Below are positions 10,022 through 18,896 of a DNA stretch of 46,869 nt, in pieces. Source of the stretch: Streptomyces minutiscleroticus. Lineage in GTDB: Bacteria > Actinomycetota > Actinomycetes > Streptomycetales > Streptomycetaceae. Under the pieces are notes generated by a model, which saw nothing but the letters and a program-made list of their open reading frames with translations, searched no databases and was not told the origin of the DNA. Location of the stretch: the NCBI RefSeq assembly GCF_014650875.1, contig NZ_BMVU01000052.1, positions 1-46,869 of the forward strand. Direction: 5' to 3'. The position numbers were made by a program, and so were the translations under genes. Numbering within the stretch: the first letter of the stretch is position 1; each line of letters begins with the position of its first letter.

Positions 10022-10330
10022 GATGAGCGTCAGCGTGACGGTCGGCACGACGCCGACCCCACTCCCCCCCTCAACATCACATTCCTGCTGCACGCAGCTG
10101 AGCTGTTCGACAGTGAGCCGCAGGTCGGTGTCGACGGCTTCGGCCCCTCTGTATGGCTGTGGTCCGGGGCCGTACTTGGGCGCAGGAGTGTGACCCGCCA
10201 CGGATTGCCGTGTCCCAAGGTCGCCGCCCTGTTGCACATCCTGGCGAAGTTCTCCCGCCTGAAACTCTCAGGCGAGACCTTCGACTGGCGCGCGACCAGG
10301 GCATACCTGCTCTCGCTGCGCGTGCCCTGA
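10022..10330 (+). pseudogene. Coding-like fragment without a start codon
   Basis: This frame reads like real protein, for example LNITFLLHAAELFDSEPQVG, SVWLWSGAVLGRR and VAALLHILAKFSRLKLSGE, and stops at TGA 10328-10330. It is open back to the end of the lipoprotein gene but holds no ATG or GTG start with a ribosome-binding site. The 5' part is therefore missing or degraded. I do not recognise the family. It is probably the remnant of a larger hypothetical gene; a chance open frame cannot be excluded. Confidence 0.35.
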
Positions 10331-10400
10331 ACTACCGGTACCGCCGCCAAACCGCCCTCCACCCATGAAAATCACGATCTACGGCTGGAGTATTAACCCT

Positions 10401-10560
10401 TCAGTTGGAGATCGACTGCGCCGCTGCAGTTCGGGGTGGTGGCCGGACGGTGGCGTGGTTGTGGTGTCTGCGGTGGCAGGCGCGGGCTATGGCCTGGTGG
10501 CAGCGGCGCCAGTAGGACCGGCCCCGGCCGGAGTGCCGGTGCAGCAGCGGTAGACGGGTT
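10401..10560 (-). pseudogene. Possible transposase C-terminal fragment
   Basis: The minus-strand frame ending at 10401 contains SYWRRCHQAIARACHRRHH. It resembles the W-x-RR-H-Q-A-x-A tail of some actinobacterial transposases (recalled pattern, not searched). The rest of the gene is absent. It lies beside an IS701-like remnant on the other strand, which fits a mobile-element graveyard. Weak call. Confidence 0.25.
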
Positions 10561-10745
10561 TTGGGTGGGCAGCTGGAACGCCGATGCCGTCCGCGACGAT
10601 CTGCCACCTGCACCGCAGGACATCGCGTCACCGGCGGCGTCCTCGCCATTGGCGAGACCGGCTTCGTATGGCAGGGCACCGCCTCGACGAACGTGCAATG
10701 GCAGTACACCCGCACCGAGGAGCCTGTCCACGAATGGCTGTCAGA
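10555..10745 (+). pseudogene. IS701-family transposase remnant
   Basis: Two pieces of an IS701-type transposase lie in different frames. At 10561-10605 the frame gives SWNADAVRDDL. After a frameshift the next frame gives GGVLAIGETGFVWQGTAS and VQWQYT. Typical IS701 proteins read ..ADAVRDDL.., then V(L)xIDETGFxKKGTxSxGVQRQYTGTAGR. Here the catalytic-site D is changed to G (IGETGF), several conserved residues are altered and both ends are missing, so it cannot be active. Confidence 0.6.
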
Positions 10746-10819
10746 GTTGATCTGCGGAGTTGCTCTGCACAGATGTGAGACGAGCTTGCAGTTGCCGGAG
10801 TGTGCGTGCAGGTGTGCCG

Positions 10820-11136
10820 GGTATCGGTGCCGTGACGTCATCCTGTCCGAGGGCGACATCAAGATCTACAAGCCTGCTGTCACCGATTCGGCAGTGACCG
10901 TACCGGTAGCCAGCACCAACCAGGGCAGGAAGAAGGCGTTCTACGACGTCAAGCTGAGAGTCACTGGCTCCGGAGGCTTCGATGCTGAACTACGGGTCAC
11001 TATCAAGGGGGCCGGACTCACCCCATAGGCGTCCTGGCCTACCGAACTTACCGCCACTGATCCGGGTAAGCAGGTCCCCGCAAAGCCAGTCATCACCATT
11101 GAGGACATGGATAAGCAGGTTTACGGCGTCAGTTGA
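10820..11136 (+). pseudogene. 3' fragment of a hypothetical gene with an in-frame stop
   Basis: The frame contains DVILSEGDIKIYKPAVTDSA, KKAFYDVKLRVTGSGG and FDAELRVTIKGAGLTP, then TAG at 11026-11028. The same frame continues past the stop with PTELTATDPGKQVPAKPVIT and IEDMDKQVYGVS to TGA 11134-11136. Both halves look coding, so this is one gene end broken by a nonsense mutation, fused upstream to IS debris. The alternating polar/hydrophobic pattern suggests a small beta-rich, perhaps secreted, domain. Family unknown. Confidence 0.45.
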
Positions 11137-11228
11137 GGGGCCGTCAGCTGGCACAGACTTCCCATCCCTGGCAGAACGAGCGAGGCGTCCGGGGCCTCGA
11201 CGATCGTCACTATGACGGGGCGCGACGG

Positions 11229-11888
11229 TCAGCGCGCGTCAGCGTTGAACCTGGCGATCTTTCCCGACAGCTCCGCGAGCGACTCGACGCGCATCGTCGT
11301 GATCGCGTCCGCTTCCGGATCATGCTGCTGGATCGTGCCCCAGGGACCGCGCCGGATCAGGGCGGTCAAAAGTCCCGCCTGCACGGCCGGGCGGATGTCG
11401 TTGTCAAGCCGGTCGCCGACATAGAGAGTCTCGCCCGGCTCGGCAGGCGCCGCCTCGACGACGCGCTCGAAGAACCTCACATCCGGCTTCGACACACCCC
11501 AGTCATCACTGGTGGCGATCATGTCGGCAGGAAGATCCAGCCCCCGCAGCAGGCCGCCAGCCCGCACGGTCTGGTTCCCGGCGATGCCCACCCACAGCCC
11601 CGCCCCGCGCAGGGCGGCCAGCGTGGGCCGCACGTCCGGGTAGAGGTCGTCCTCGCCGAACCACTCCGGCTGCCCGGCGGCCGCGCGCTTCTCCCGCTCC
11701 TCGATCAGGTCGAATCCGGGCCGGAACTCCTGGAACGTCTCGCGGTAGTCACGACCCTGCGCGATGACCGCCCCGAACACCGCCGCGAAGGTGTGCCGTG
11801 GTACTCCCAGCCAGTCGGCCCACGTCCCGTACTCCCGGGTCTCGTCAACAAGACACTCGCCCACGTCGAACACCACCGCACGGATCAT
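11229..11888 (-). CDS. HAD-superfamily hydrolase (phosphatase-like)
   Basis: About 219 residues with the four HAD motifs in order. Motif I is VVFDVGECLVDE, with nucleophile D8 and the general acid/base position as part of DxGE. Motif II is around VGIAGNQT, motif III is the Lys of WGVSKPD and motif IV is YVGDRLDNDIRPA. A helical cap sits after motif I, as in subclass I members. HAD enzymes remove phosphate from small metabolites; the substrate cannot be told from sequence. I start at the ATG giving MIRAVVFD because it puts motif I at the usual position. The frame is open 26 codons further (11966) without typical coding. It stands alone among broken genes but looks intact. Confidence 0.85.
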   Translation of the reverse strand: MIRAVVFDVGECLVDETREYGTWADWLGVPRHTFAAVFGAVIAQGRDYRETFQEFRPGFDLIEEREKRAAAGQPEWFGEDDLYPDVRPTLAALRGAGLWVGIAGNQTVRAGGLLRGLDLPADMIATSDDWGVSKPDVRFFERVVEAAPAEPGETLYVGDRLDNDIRPAVQAGLLTALIRRGPWGTIQQHDPEADAITTMRVESLAELSGKIARFNADAR

Positions 11889-12003
11889 GCTCCGCAGATT
11901 ACCGAGGACGTCAGCCAGTCGTCGCCCGATTCGGCACCCGATTATCACAGCTCGCATGGCTTCCATTACAGAACGTCACGCCGCGAAATGCAGGCTGCAT
12001 TTA

Positions 12004-12201
12004 TCAAAAGCGGTACTCGAAGCGGCGTCTCATGGCGCGGGGCGGTTGCTTGCAGCGGCCCCATACCCACGGGTGAGCACAGGCGCTGAGTTGCGCGATG
12101 ACGGCACGGGCGGCCCGGTCGACCTCGTCGGAGTCGACGAAGAACTGACCCGCCAGAACGGCCTTTGCCAGGTGACGGAGTAAAACACAGGCTGAAGTCA
12201 C
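12004..12201 (-). pseudogene. Transposase C-terminal fragment (IS630-like)
   Basis: The minus-strand frame includes LLRHLAKAVLAGQFFVDSDE, VDRAARAVIAQLSACAHPWV and WGRCKQPPRAMRRRFEYRF. A 'FxSxxxLxxAxxxxIxxxN..HPFxWxK' tail is typical of IS630/Tc1-type DDE transposases, and the HPWVWGR part fits loosely. There is no catalytic core or start region, so it is only a remnant. Confidence 0.4.
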
Positions 12202-12217
12202 CAGTCACAAGCGCCAC

Positions 12218-12507
12218 TGCAGCACCCGCCAGCAGAATCCCACATTTCGCCCGACCGTACAGGGTGCGAGCTCAGGGTTTTCGAGTGACAGATGTCAGAC
12301 GTCGCATGCTGGAGAAACGCGCACCCGGTGAGCAACAAGTCGACATTCGAATTCCGGAAACGACTACTTATGCCCCGAATTGCATAGGCGACCGAGTTCA
12401 CCGCCCTGGGACGTCGACGGGCTTCTCCGTAATCTTGCGGCCACACGTACGCATGACCGCAGCCGGGAGACAGCGGCCATGTCACACCGTGTCGTAGGGG
12501 AGACAAC
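12218..12507. other. Intergenic region upstream of the Tad-like cluster
   Basis: About 290 bp with no convincing gene. The promoter of the plus-strand Tad-like cluster should lie here. The last bases (GTAGGGGAGACAAC) form the ribosome-binding site of the first gene. Confidence 0.45.
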
Positions 12508-13113
12508 GTGACGCACACACAACGCCGCTCCAATGGGCTGCGCCCGATGACCGCCTCCACCCGGCGTCTGGCCGCCGCGCTGGCCGCCGCGGGCAGCCTG
12601 ACAGCGCTGGCCAGCTGCAGCGGCGACATGGACACGGATGCCGTGCCGTCCAAGACCAGCTCCAACACAGCAGCCAGCTCCCCCGCTCCCAGCGCCACGG
12701 CCGACCCCGAGCATGAGGCCGTCCTAGCCGCCTACACCCGCTCGTGGGAGGAGCAGACGAAGGCCTATGCGCAGGCATCCTCCGACGGCACCGACCTGAA
12801 GCAGTACACCAGCCTCAAGGCCCTGGCCCTGGTCGAGAGCGACCTGTCGGCCATGCGCCGGGCCGGGCAGATCGCCACCGGGAAGCCGATGATCCACCCG
12901 AAGGTCGCCAAGGTGAGTGACGCCAAAATCCCCAAGGCCACCGTGTCCGACTGCGTCGACAGCACCAAGTGGACGCTGATCGACAAGGACTCCAGGAAGA
13001 AAGTGCCGCTGCCCACCGAGCGGCTCACCAAGTACGTCAGCACCGCCACGCTCGAACAATGGGGGTCGAAGTGGATGGTCACGCAACTGACCGCACAAGA
13101 CCGCACCTGCTGA
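12508..13113 (+). CDS. Putative lipoprotein at the head of the Tad-like cluster
   Basis: 201 residues. GTG start seven bases after AGGGGAGA. A long basic N-terminus is followed by a hydrophobic stretch and lipobox LTALASC, then a Ser/Thr/Pro/Ala-rich linker (SKTSSNTAASSPAPSATADP) and a compact domain of about 130 residues (EAVLAAYTRSWEEQTKAYAQ.., SDCVDSTKWTLIDKD.., WGSKWMVTQLTAQDRTC) with two cysteines. Mature protein probably sits outside the membrane, like the NTF2-like lipoproteins often seen before Tad clusters in streptomycetes (family recollection). Its 3' end overlaps the start of the next gene, suggesting one transcript. Exact role unknown; perhaps an assembly or anchoring factor. Confidence 0.75.
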   Translation: MTHTQRRSNGLRPMTASTRRLAAALAAAGSLTALASCSGDMDTDAVPSKTSSNTAASSPAPSATADPEHEAVLAAYTRSWEEQTKAYAQASSDGTDLKQYTSLKALALVESDLSAMRRAGQIATGKPMIHPKVAKVSDAKIPKATVSDCVDSTKWTLIDKDSRKKVPLPTERLTKYVSTATLEQWGSKWMVTQLTAQDRTC

Positions 13114-13949
13114 CCCGACGTCTGGCCACGCTCACCGGCGCGCTGATCCTGGCCGCCGCCGGCACTGCCCTTGCCGACGCCGCCCCGGACATCGACGCAG
13201 GCCACTGCCAGGCCATCCGGTTCTGCGTCGGTGTCGGGGTCGGAGGCGGCACCGGTCCGCACGGCGGGCAGACCGCCGCTTCCGGCACGGGCGGCGGGGA
13301 CAGCACGGTGAAGTGCACGCTGACCAAGGTGGATCCGAAGCCGCCAGCCGACCATCCGGCCTGGAACGGCGCCGACCCGGACAAGAGCGATCTGTACTTC
13401 CGGGCCTGCACCGACGGCGGCACCGCGAATCCCGACGGGTTCGTCGTGGTGGGCGAGGGCGAGGACGTGCCGCAGGTGAACCCCCGCGAGCTGGCGCAGC
13501 GTGCGGTGGACTCCATGACGCTGCTGGGTCCGGACATCGCCAGCCCGCGCCCGGCCGGCCGCTACACGGTCGGGGTGCCGATGTGGCTGTGGGTGAACCA
13601 GAGTGCGACGACGTACGGGCCCAACACCGCCTCCGCGTCGGCGGGCGGGGTGACCGTGACGGCGACGGCGAAGGTGTCCAAGATCGTGTGGGAGATGGGC
13701 GACGGCGCCACCGTGACCTGCACCGGCCCGGGCACCCCCTACTCGGCTGCTGCCGGGATGAAGGAGTCGCCGACCTGCGGGCGCCGCTACACCGCCTCCT
13801 CCGCCGGCGCGACGGGCGGTAAGTACGCGGTGCGTGCGACGTCGACGTGGACGATCGACTGGCAGGGCGGCGGAGCGGCCGGCCAGCTCACCGAGGTCCG
13901 CCAGTCCGAAGTGCAAGTGGCCGTCGGTGAGCTGCAGGTCGTCAGGTAA
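13071..13949 (+). CDS. Secreted protein of the Tad-like cluster, unknown function
   Basis: About 292 residues from GTG 13071, which has GGGGG five bases upstream. ATG 13059 is an alternative. Signal peptide: LLTRRLATLTGALILAAAG, TALADAAPD. The mature part has six or more cysteines (GHCQAIRFCVG, VKCTL, FRACTDGG, VTCTG, SPTCGRRY), likely disulphide-linked in the wall space, and ends in a beta-rich segment (WTIDWQGGGAAGQLTEV..). It overlaps the preceding lipoprotein by about 43 bp and is followed after 21 bp by the SAF gene, so it belongs to the same operon. No known domain is evident. Confidence 0.7.
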   Translation: MDGHATDRTRPHLLTRRLATLTGALILAAAGTALADAAPDIDAGHCQAIRFCVGVGVGGGTGPHGGQTAASGTGGGDSTVKCTLTKVDPKPPADHPAWNGADPDKSDLYFRACTDGGTANPDGFVVVGEGEDVPQVNPRELAQRAVDSMTLLGPDIASPRPAGRYTVGVPMWLWVNQSATTYGPNTASASAGGVTVTATAKVSKIVWEMGDGATVTCTGPGTPYSAAAGMKESPTCGRRYTASSAGATGGKYAVRATSTWTIDWQGGGAAGQLTEVRQSEVQVAVGELQVVR

Positions 13950-13970
13950 GAGCCGCCGGAAGGACAGAAC

Positions 13971-14702
13971 GTGAGCACAACCAAGGAACAGATCACCATG
14001 CCCGGCGCGCACGACGTGGCCGCACAGGCCCGCACGGCGGGCCCGGTGGCGCCGCCGCGGGTGTCCGCGCGCAGGCGCCGGCCCGGGGTGATCGCGCTGT
14101 CGCTGGCGCTGATCGCCGCCGGTGGCGCCGGGGTTGCCGTTCTGCTGCTGCAGGTCAGCGACCGCACCCAGGTGGTCACCGTCGTCCGCAACGTGCAGGT
14201 GGGCCAGGTCCTCACCGAACAGGATCTGGGCCAGGCCTCCCTGGCGCTGGACCCGGCCGTCAAAGCGGTGCCCGCCGGGGAGCTGGAGACGGTGGTGGGC
14301 AAGCGCGCCGCCGTGCAGCTCACGCCGGGCTCCCTGCTGGCGCCCTCCCAGGTGACGAGCAGCTCCCTGGTCAAGGCGGGTGAGCAGCTGGTGCCGATCG
14401 GGCTGAAGCCGGAGCAGATCCCCGCCACCGCCCTGGTGCCGGGCCAGAAGGTGCAGCTGGTCCACGTACCCGCACAAGGCCAGAGCGACGCCGGCGCCGG
14501 CGCGGAGGCGGGCAGCGGCGAGGCGTCCGGCGACCAGGCGCAGACGATCGCCGGGCGGGTGGTGAAGGCCTCCCCCACCGCTCCGGGCACGGGCGTGGTG
14601 GTGGTCGACGTCGCCACCGCGGCCGATGACGGGCCCACGGTGGCGGCGTGGGTGGCGGCCGACACGCTGCGTCTGGTCCTCGATGCTCCGGACGGTTCCT
14701 GA
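13971..14702 (+). CDS. SAF-domain protein, CpaB/RcpC-like pilus assembly factor
   Basis: 243 residues: a cytoplasmic basic stretch, one membrane segment at about 41-63 (PGVIALSLALIAAGGAGVAV), then a SAF domain beginning VVTVVRNVQVGQVLTEQDLG and covering roughly 68-130 (AGELETVVGKRAAVQLTPGS). CpaB/RcpC proteins of Tad systems have the same plan. In Gram-positive cells, which lack an outer-membrane secretin, the outer part is thought to act in the wall. A disordered Gly/Ala/Glu insert lies at about 168-190. The stop overlaps the next start by one base (TGATG), showing translational coupling. Confidence 0.8.
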   Translation: MSTTKEQITMPGAHDVAAQARTAGPVAPPRVSARRRRPGVIALSLALIAAGGAGVAVLLLQVSDRTQVVTVVRNVQVGQVLTEQDLGQASLALDPAVKAVPAGELETVVGKRAAVQLTPGSLLAPSQVTSSSLVKAGEQLVPIGLKPEQIPATALVPGQKVQLVHVPAQGQSDAGAGAEAGSGEASGDQAQTIAGRVVKASPTAPGTGVVVVDVATAADDGPTVAAWVAADTLRLVLDAPDGS

Positions 14703-15532
14703 TGGCGGTGATCGCGCTGGCCGGGTGCAGCGGTGCGCCCGGGGTGACCACGAGCGCGCTGGCGCTGCTGTTGTCGTGGCCGCTGGAGCCGGGGCGGCGG
14801 ATGATCCTGGCCGAGTGCGACCCGGACGGCGGTGCGGTGCTGCACGGACTGCTGCAGGGCACACTCGGCGACCGCTACGGGCTGCGGAATCTGTCGGTGG
14901 CGGCGCGCACGGGCGAGTTCGGCCCGGCGTTCTGGCGGCAGCTGATCGACCTGACCGGCCAGGACGGCACCCCGCAGCCCGCCCGGGACCGGCTGCTGCT
15001 ACCCGGGATCACCGACTTTGCGCAGGCGGCAAGCCTGGGATCGGTGTGGAAGGGGCTGGCGGTGACGTTCCGCGGCATCGAGGCCGAGCACGGGCACGAC
15101 GTGCTGGTCGACCTGGGGCGCCGCGGGGCGTTCGGCCCGTCCGGCATCCTGGCCGACCAGGCCAACAGTGTGCTGGTGGTGGTGCGCAACACGCTGCGCA
15201 GTCTGCAGGCCGCCCAGAGCCGGGTGAGTGCGCTGGCCGAGCGGGTCGGCGACGTCGGCCTGGTAGTCGTCGACGCCGGCCCGTATCCGGCCGGCGAGGT
15301 GCAGCGAGTGCTGCAGGCGCCGGTCGTGGCCACCCTGCCGTATGCCCCGAAGGACGCCGCGGTGCTGTCCGAAGGAGCCGAGCAGCCCAAGCACTTCACC
15401 AAGACCCCGCTGATGAAGGCCGCCCGGACCGCCGCGGCCCTGCTGGTACAGCGCACTGCAGTGCGTAAGGCCCGGCTCGATCCGCGCAGCGCACCGGCCA
15501 CAGGGGCGGGGGTGATCAGCCGTGCGCGGTAG
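14702..15532 (+). CDS. CpaE-like ParA/MinD-fold protein with a degenerate P-loop
   Basis: 276 residues from ATG 14702, which overlaps the preceding stop. The N-terminus has the deviant Walker A position GCSGAPGVTTSALALLLS, but both lysines expected in KGGxGKT are missing. A ParA-like acidic segment (ILAECDPDGGAV) follows at about 39-50. Later strands resemble the MinD fold (DVLVDLGRRGAFGPSG, VLVVVRNTLRSLQAAQSR, LVVVDAGPY, VVATLPYAPKDAAVLSEG). CpaE proteins position Tad machines and often have weakened ATPase motifs, so this may be a non-hydrolysing scaffold. The next gene starts inside its last codons. Confidence 0.75.
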   Translation: MAVIALAGCSGAPGVTTSALALLLSWPLEPGRRMILAECDPDGGAVLHGLLQGTLGDRYGLRNLSVAARTGEFGPAFWRQLIDLTGQDGTPQPARDRLLLPGITDFAQAASLGSVWKGLAVTFRGIEAEHGHDVLVDLGRRGAFGPSGILADQANSVLVVVRNTLRSLQAAQSRVSALAERVGDVGLVVVDAGPYPAGEVQRVLQAPVVATLPYAPKDAAVLSEGAEQPKHFTKTPLMKAARTAAALLVQRTAVRKARLDPRSAPATGAGVISRAR

Positions 15533-17015
15533 GCCCCTGCACACCGACCCCACCGTGGCTCCGGCCCCGCCGTCGACGCAGCAGGTCCGGCGCGCGGCCG
15601 CGCACGCCACACCGGCGGGTGCCGCCTCAAGCGCGCAGGCGCTCGGCGCCACGACGCCACAGGTCACCGTGGACTACAAGGTGGCCCGGCACATCGCTTC
15701 CCAGGTCGCCAAGCAGCGCGAGGAACTGCTGAAGACGCACCCGGACATGGACCGGGCCAGTGAGGAGCAGCGCTGCCTGGACTGGATCAACGAGGCCGTC
15801 GCGGTGTGGTCCGATGCGCAGGCGATGGCGCCGCAGCAGGACGCGGCACTGCGGCGGGCGGTGTATGACCTGCTCTACCGGGCGGGGCGGCTGCAGCCGT
15901 ACCTGGACGATGAGCGGGTCGAGGACATCATCATCCAGGGCCCCAACGAGGTATGGCTGGACTACGGCGACGGCCAGCGGCGCCGGGTGGGGCCGATCGC
16001 GGACTCCGAGGAAGAGCTGCTGGAACTGCTGCGGGAGCTGGCCCGCTCCTCCGGACACAGCGAGCGCACCATCTCCACCGCCCACCCGACGCTGGCGCTG
16101 TCGCTGCCGGACGGCTCCCGGCTGCAGGCCATCACCGGCCTGGGCCCGACAACATATGCGGTCATCCGCCGGCACCGCGTCGTGCACGCCACCCTCGACG
16201 ACCTGGTACGCCTGGGCACCATCGATCCGGTCCTGCGCGAGTTCCTCGGCGCGTGCGTGCGCGCGGGCAAAAACCTCATGATCGCGGGCAAGCAGAAGGC
16301 CGGGAAGACCACCCTTCTGCGGGCGATGCTCAGGGAGTTCGACCCGGCGGAGCGGTTTGCCACCATCCAGAGCGAGGACGAACTTTTCGCCCACGCCAAC
16401 GGCTACCACCAGCAGGTGGTGTCCCTGATCGGGCGGGAGTCCAACGGCGAGAAGGATGCCACCGGGCGCGGGGCCGGCGAGGTGTCGCTGCTGGACCTGC
16501 TGCACCCGGCGCTGCGGATGTCGCTGGAGCGCATCGTGGTCGGCGAGGTGCGCGGGCCGGAGGTGGTGGCGATGCTGCAGGCCCTGACCAACGGCTCGGG
16601 CGGCAACCTGTGCACCATCCACGCCCGCCGCCCCGACATCGTCTTCGACCGGATCGCGGAACTGTATGCGCTGGCGCAGGGCAACCTGTCCGAGCATCTG
16701 GCCTACCGGCAGATCGCCAACGGCCTGGACTTCATCGTGTACGTCGACATGACCGATGAGACGCAGATCGGCGGCCGCCGCCACCGCTACGTCTCCCACG
16801 TACTGGAGCTGACCGGCATCGGCGAGTCCGGCCGCCCCGCCACCAATGAGGTCTTCTCCCCCGGCACCGAGGTCGGCGAACTGCGCGCGGTGCCGCGCAT
16901 GGACCCGGCCTGCATCGACGACCTGCGCCGCGTCGGCTTCGACTCCAGCCTGCTGCAGTACCCCCACGGCGCCTGGCCGGCCCCGCTGCCGCTGAAGGTG
17001 GGGGCGGGCCGGTGA
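15522..17015 (+). CDS. TadA/CpaF-type secretion ATPase
   Basis: 497 residues. The ATPase that powers pilus assembly in Tad systems (type II/IV secretion ATPase family, cytoplasmic hexamer). N-terminal regulatory domain at about 60-230 (LLYRAGRLQPYLDDERVEDI, NEVWLDYG). Walker A is GKQKAGKTTLLRAM with K262. Asp/His-rich middle segment. Walker B is RIVVGEVRGPEV with E342. His-box TIHARRPDIVFDRIAEL. The first about 50 residues (PTVAPAPPSTQQ..) are low-complexity. GTG start at 15522 overlaps the CpaE-like gene; the stop overlaps the TadB start through GTGA. Best-conserved gene of the cluster. Confidence 0.93.
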   Translation: MRGRPLHTDPTVAPAPPSTQQVRRAAAHATPAGAASSAQALGATTPQVTVDYKVARHIASQVAKQREELLKTHPDMDRASEEQRCLDWINEAVAVWSDAQAMAPQQDAALRRAVYDLLYRAGRLQPYLDDERVEDIIIQGPNEVWLDYGDGQRRRVGPIADSEEELLELLRELARSSGHSERTISTAHPTLALSLPDGSRLQAITGLGPTTYAVIRRHRVVHATLDDLVRLGTIDPVLREFLGACVRAGKNLMIAGKQKAGKTTLLRAMLREFDPAERFATIQSEDELFAHANGYHQQVVSLIGRESNGEKDATGRGAGEVSLLDLLHPALRMSLERIVVGEVRGPEVVAMLQALTNGSGGNLCTIHARRPDIVFDRIAELYALAQGNLSEHLAYRQIANGLDFIVYVDMTDETQIGGRRHRYVSHVLELTGIGESGRPATNEVFSPGTEVGELRAVPRMDPACIDDLRRVGFDSSLLQYPHGAWPAPLPLKVGAGR

Positions 17016-17956
17016 CTCTTCTGTGGGCCTTGCTGAGCGGCATGGCCGTGGTCGGCGGCGGAATCGGCATGGTCGTCGGTGTCCGCGGCACCACCGCGCC
17101 GCGCCGGGCACCGTTCTGGCAGCGGTGGCAGGTTCCGCACGCGGGCGGAGAGAGGAGTGCGGATGCACGGCTGCGGCGGCGCACCCGGGCCGTCACGGCG
17201 CTGCTGGTGTTCACGCTGGTGTGGCTGATCTCGGGGAACTTCGTCGGCGGCGTACTGCTGGGGGCGGCGGTGGTCGGGGGGCCGTGGCTGATCGCTCCGG
17301 CGCAGATCGCCCAGGCACGCATCGGACAGCTGGAGGCGCTGAGCGAGTGGACGCAGCGCCTGGCCGGGCTGCTGCGTCTGGGCATGGGTCTGGAGCAGGC
17401 CATCATCACCAGCCGCCAAGGCGCACCGGAGGAACTTGGCGTGCAGGTCGGCACTCTGGCGGACCGGTTGCGGCTGGGCTGGCGGCCGCAGGAGGCCCTG
17501 CGCGCGTTCGCCGGCGAGCTCGACGACATCACCGCGGACAAGGTGGTGGCCGCGCTGATCCTGTCCGTCAACGACCGCGGCCCCGGACTGGCCCAGGCCC
17601 TGGAGGACCTGGCCGGCACGGTGCGCGAGGAGGTTGCCAAGAAGCGCACCATCGAGGCCGACCGGGCCAAGCCGCGCACCACGGTGCGGTGGATGACGAT
17701 CATCACCATCGCTGTGGTCGTCGCGGGATTCTTCGTGCCCTCCTACACCCGGCCCTACGCCACCCTGCTCGGCCAGCTCGTGCTGGCCTTCTTGACCGCC
17801 GGGTTCATCGGCGTGCTGGCCCTGATGCGGCAGCTGGGCAACTTCCGCCGCATCCCCCGCTTCCTGATCACCGATGCGACCAGCACCGTACTCCTGCCCG
17901 GCGCGCCCGCCGCCGCTGAGGAGCCGGACCGGAGGCTGGAAGGAGCCGAGTCGTGA
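17012..17956 (+). CDS. TadB-like pilus assembly membrane protein (GspF family)
   Basis: 314 residues. Type II secretion F-domain protein that forms the inner-membrane platform with TadC. An N-terminal membrane helix (LLWALLSGMAVVGGGIGMVV) is followed by two more at about 65-90 (VTALLVFTLVWLISGNFVGG..). The cytoplasmic F-domain has LAGLLRLGMGLEQAIITS and NDRGPGLAQALEDLAGTVRE. Two C-terminal helices occur at about 225-280. Start and stop both use GTGA overlaps, so it is coupled to the ATPase and to TadC. Confidence 0.88.
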   Translation: MTLLWALLSGMAVVGGGIGMVVGVRGTTAPRRAPFWQRWQVPHAGGERSADARLRRRTRAVTALLVFTLVWLISGNFVGGVLLGAAVVGGPWLIAPAQIAQARIGQLEALSEWTQRLAGLLRLGMGLEQAIITSRQGAPEELGVQVGTLADRLRLGWRPQEALRAFAGELDDITADKVVAALILSVNDRGPGLAQALEDLAGTVREEVAKKRTIEADRAKPRTTVRWMTIITIAVVVAGFFVPSYTRPYATLLGQLVLAFLTAGFIGVLALMRQLGNFRRIPRFLITDATSTVLLPGAPAAAEEPDRRLEGAES

Positions 17957-18843
17957 ACGTGTTCCCCGTGGTGCTGATCGGCGGCACTATCGGCGCCGGT
18001 CTCGCGTTGCTCGTGCGCGAACTGCTGCGCCCGCAGCCGGCGCTGGCCGTGGCGCTGCAGCGCACCCGCCCGGGCGCGCTGGCCCTGTCGGAGCAAGAGC
18101 CGGAGCTAAACCGTGAGGAGCGGTGGGGTAGATGGCTGCTGGCCCGCCTGGAACGTGTGCCCGGGGTGCGGGTGCCGGCCACGAATTTGACCCTGCTCGG
18201 GCAGCAGCCTGGGCAGTTCATGCTGAAGAAGACCGCGCTCGCCGCGCTCGGGCTGCTGTGTCCGGTGCTGGCGACCGTGCCGTGGATCGTCGCCGGCGTT
18301 TCCTTGCCGTTCTATGTGCCGGCGGTGGTCGGGCTGGTGGTGGCGGTGCTGCTGTTTGTCACGCCCGATCTCGCCGTGCGCGACCAGGCCACGCGGGCGC
18401 GCGAGGAGTTCGCACACGCCTTGTCGGCCTATCTGGACCTGGTCGCGCTCAAGCGCGCCGCCGATGCCGGCCCCGCCGAGGCGCTGGAGAAGGCCGCTGC
18501 CGTCGGGCGGGGTTGGCAGTTCGTGTATCTGCAGGGCGCGCTGCGCCGGGCCCGGCTGGAGAAAATCCCGCCCTATCAGGCGCTATCAGAACTGGCTGCG
18601 GAGTACGACCTGCCGGTGCTGGACGACGTCGCCGACATCATGCGCGGCTCGGCCACCGACGGCACCGCCGTCTACCAGGCCCTGCGCGCCCGCACCGCCG
18701 CCCTCAACACCGAACTGCTCACCGCCCAGGCCGCGGAAGCCAACACCGCCAGCGAGAAGATGACCACCCCCGGCGCCCTCCTCGCCGTGCTGGTCATGCT
18801 GCTGATGGCGTTCCCCGCGGTCATCCGCATGCTCACTGTCTGA
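17953..18843 (+). CDS. TadC-like pilus assembly membrane protein (GspF family)
   Basis: 296 residues with the TadC plan: N-terminal helix (VVLIGGTIGAGLALLVRELL), two central helices at about 95-140 (AALGLLCPVLATVPWIVAGV.., VVGLVVAVLLFVTPDLAV), F-domain (FAHALSAYLDLVALKRAADA.., LDDVADIMRGSATDGTAVYQ) and a final helix (LLAVLVMLLMAFPAVIRMLT). It partners TadB under the ATPase. GTGA overlap with TadB. A 53-bp gap follows before the pilin-like gene. Confidence 0.87.
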   Translation: MNVFPVVLIGGTIGAGLALLVRELLRPQPALAVALQRTRPGALALSEQEPELNREERWGRWLLARLERVPGVRVPATNLTLLGQQPGQFMLKKTALAALGLLCPVLATVPWIVAGVSLPFYVPAVVGLVVAVLLFVTPDLAVRDQATRAREEFAHALSAYLDLVALKRAADAGPAEALEKAAAVGRGWQFVYLQGALRRARLEKIPPYQALSELAAEYDLPVLDDVADIMRGSATDGTAVYQALRARTAALNTELLTAQAAEANTASEKMTTPGALLAVLVMLLMAFPAVIRMLTV

Positions 18844-18896
18844 CCACCCGGCGCGGTCTTTCCGCGTTCTCGTATCCCTGCTCCGGAGGCACGACC

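Noticed and set aside
12765..14864. 699-residue minus-strand open frame opposite the head of the Tad cluster
   Set aside because: Arg/Gly/His-rich and covers several coupled plus-strand genes with signal peptides and a SAF domain.
15627..17168. 513-residue minus-strand open frame opposite the secretion ATPase gene
   Set aside because: Shadow of a highly conserved ATPase gene; composition is typical of antisense reading.
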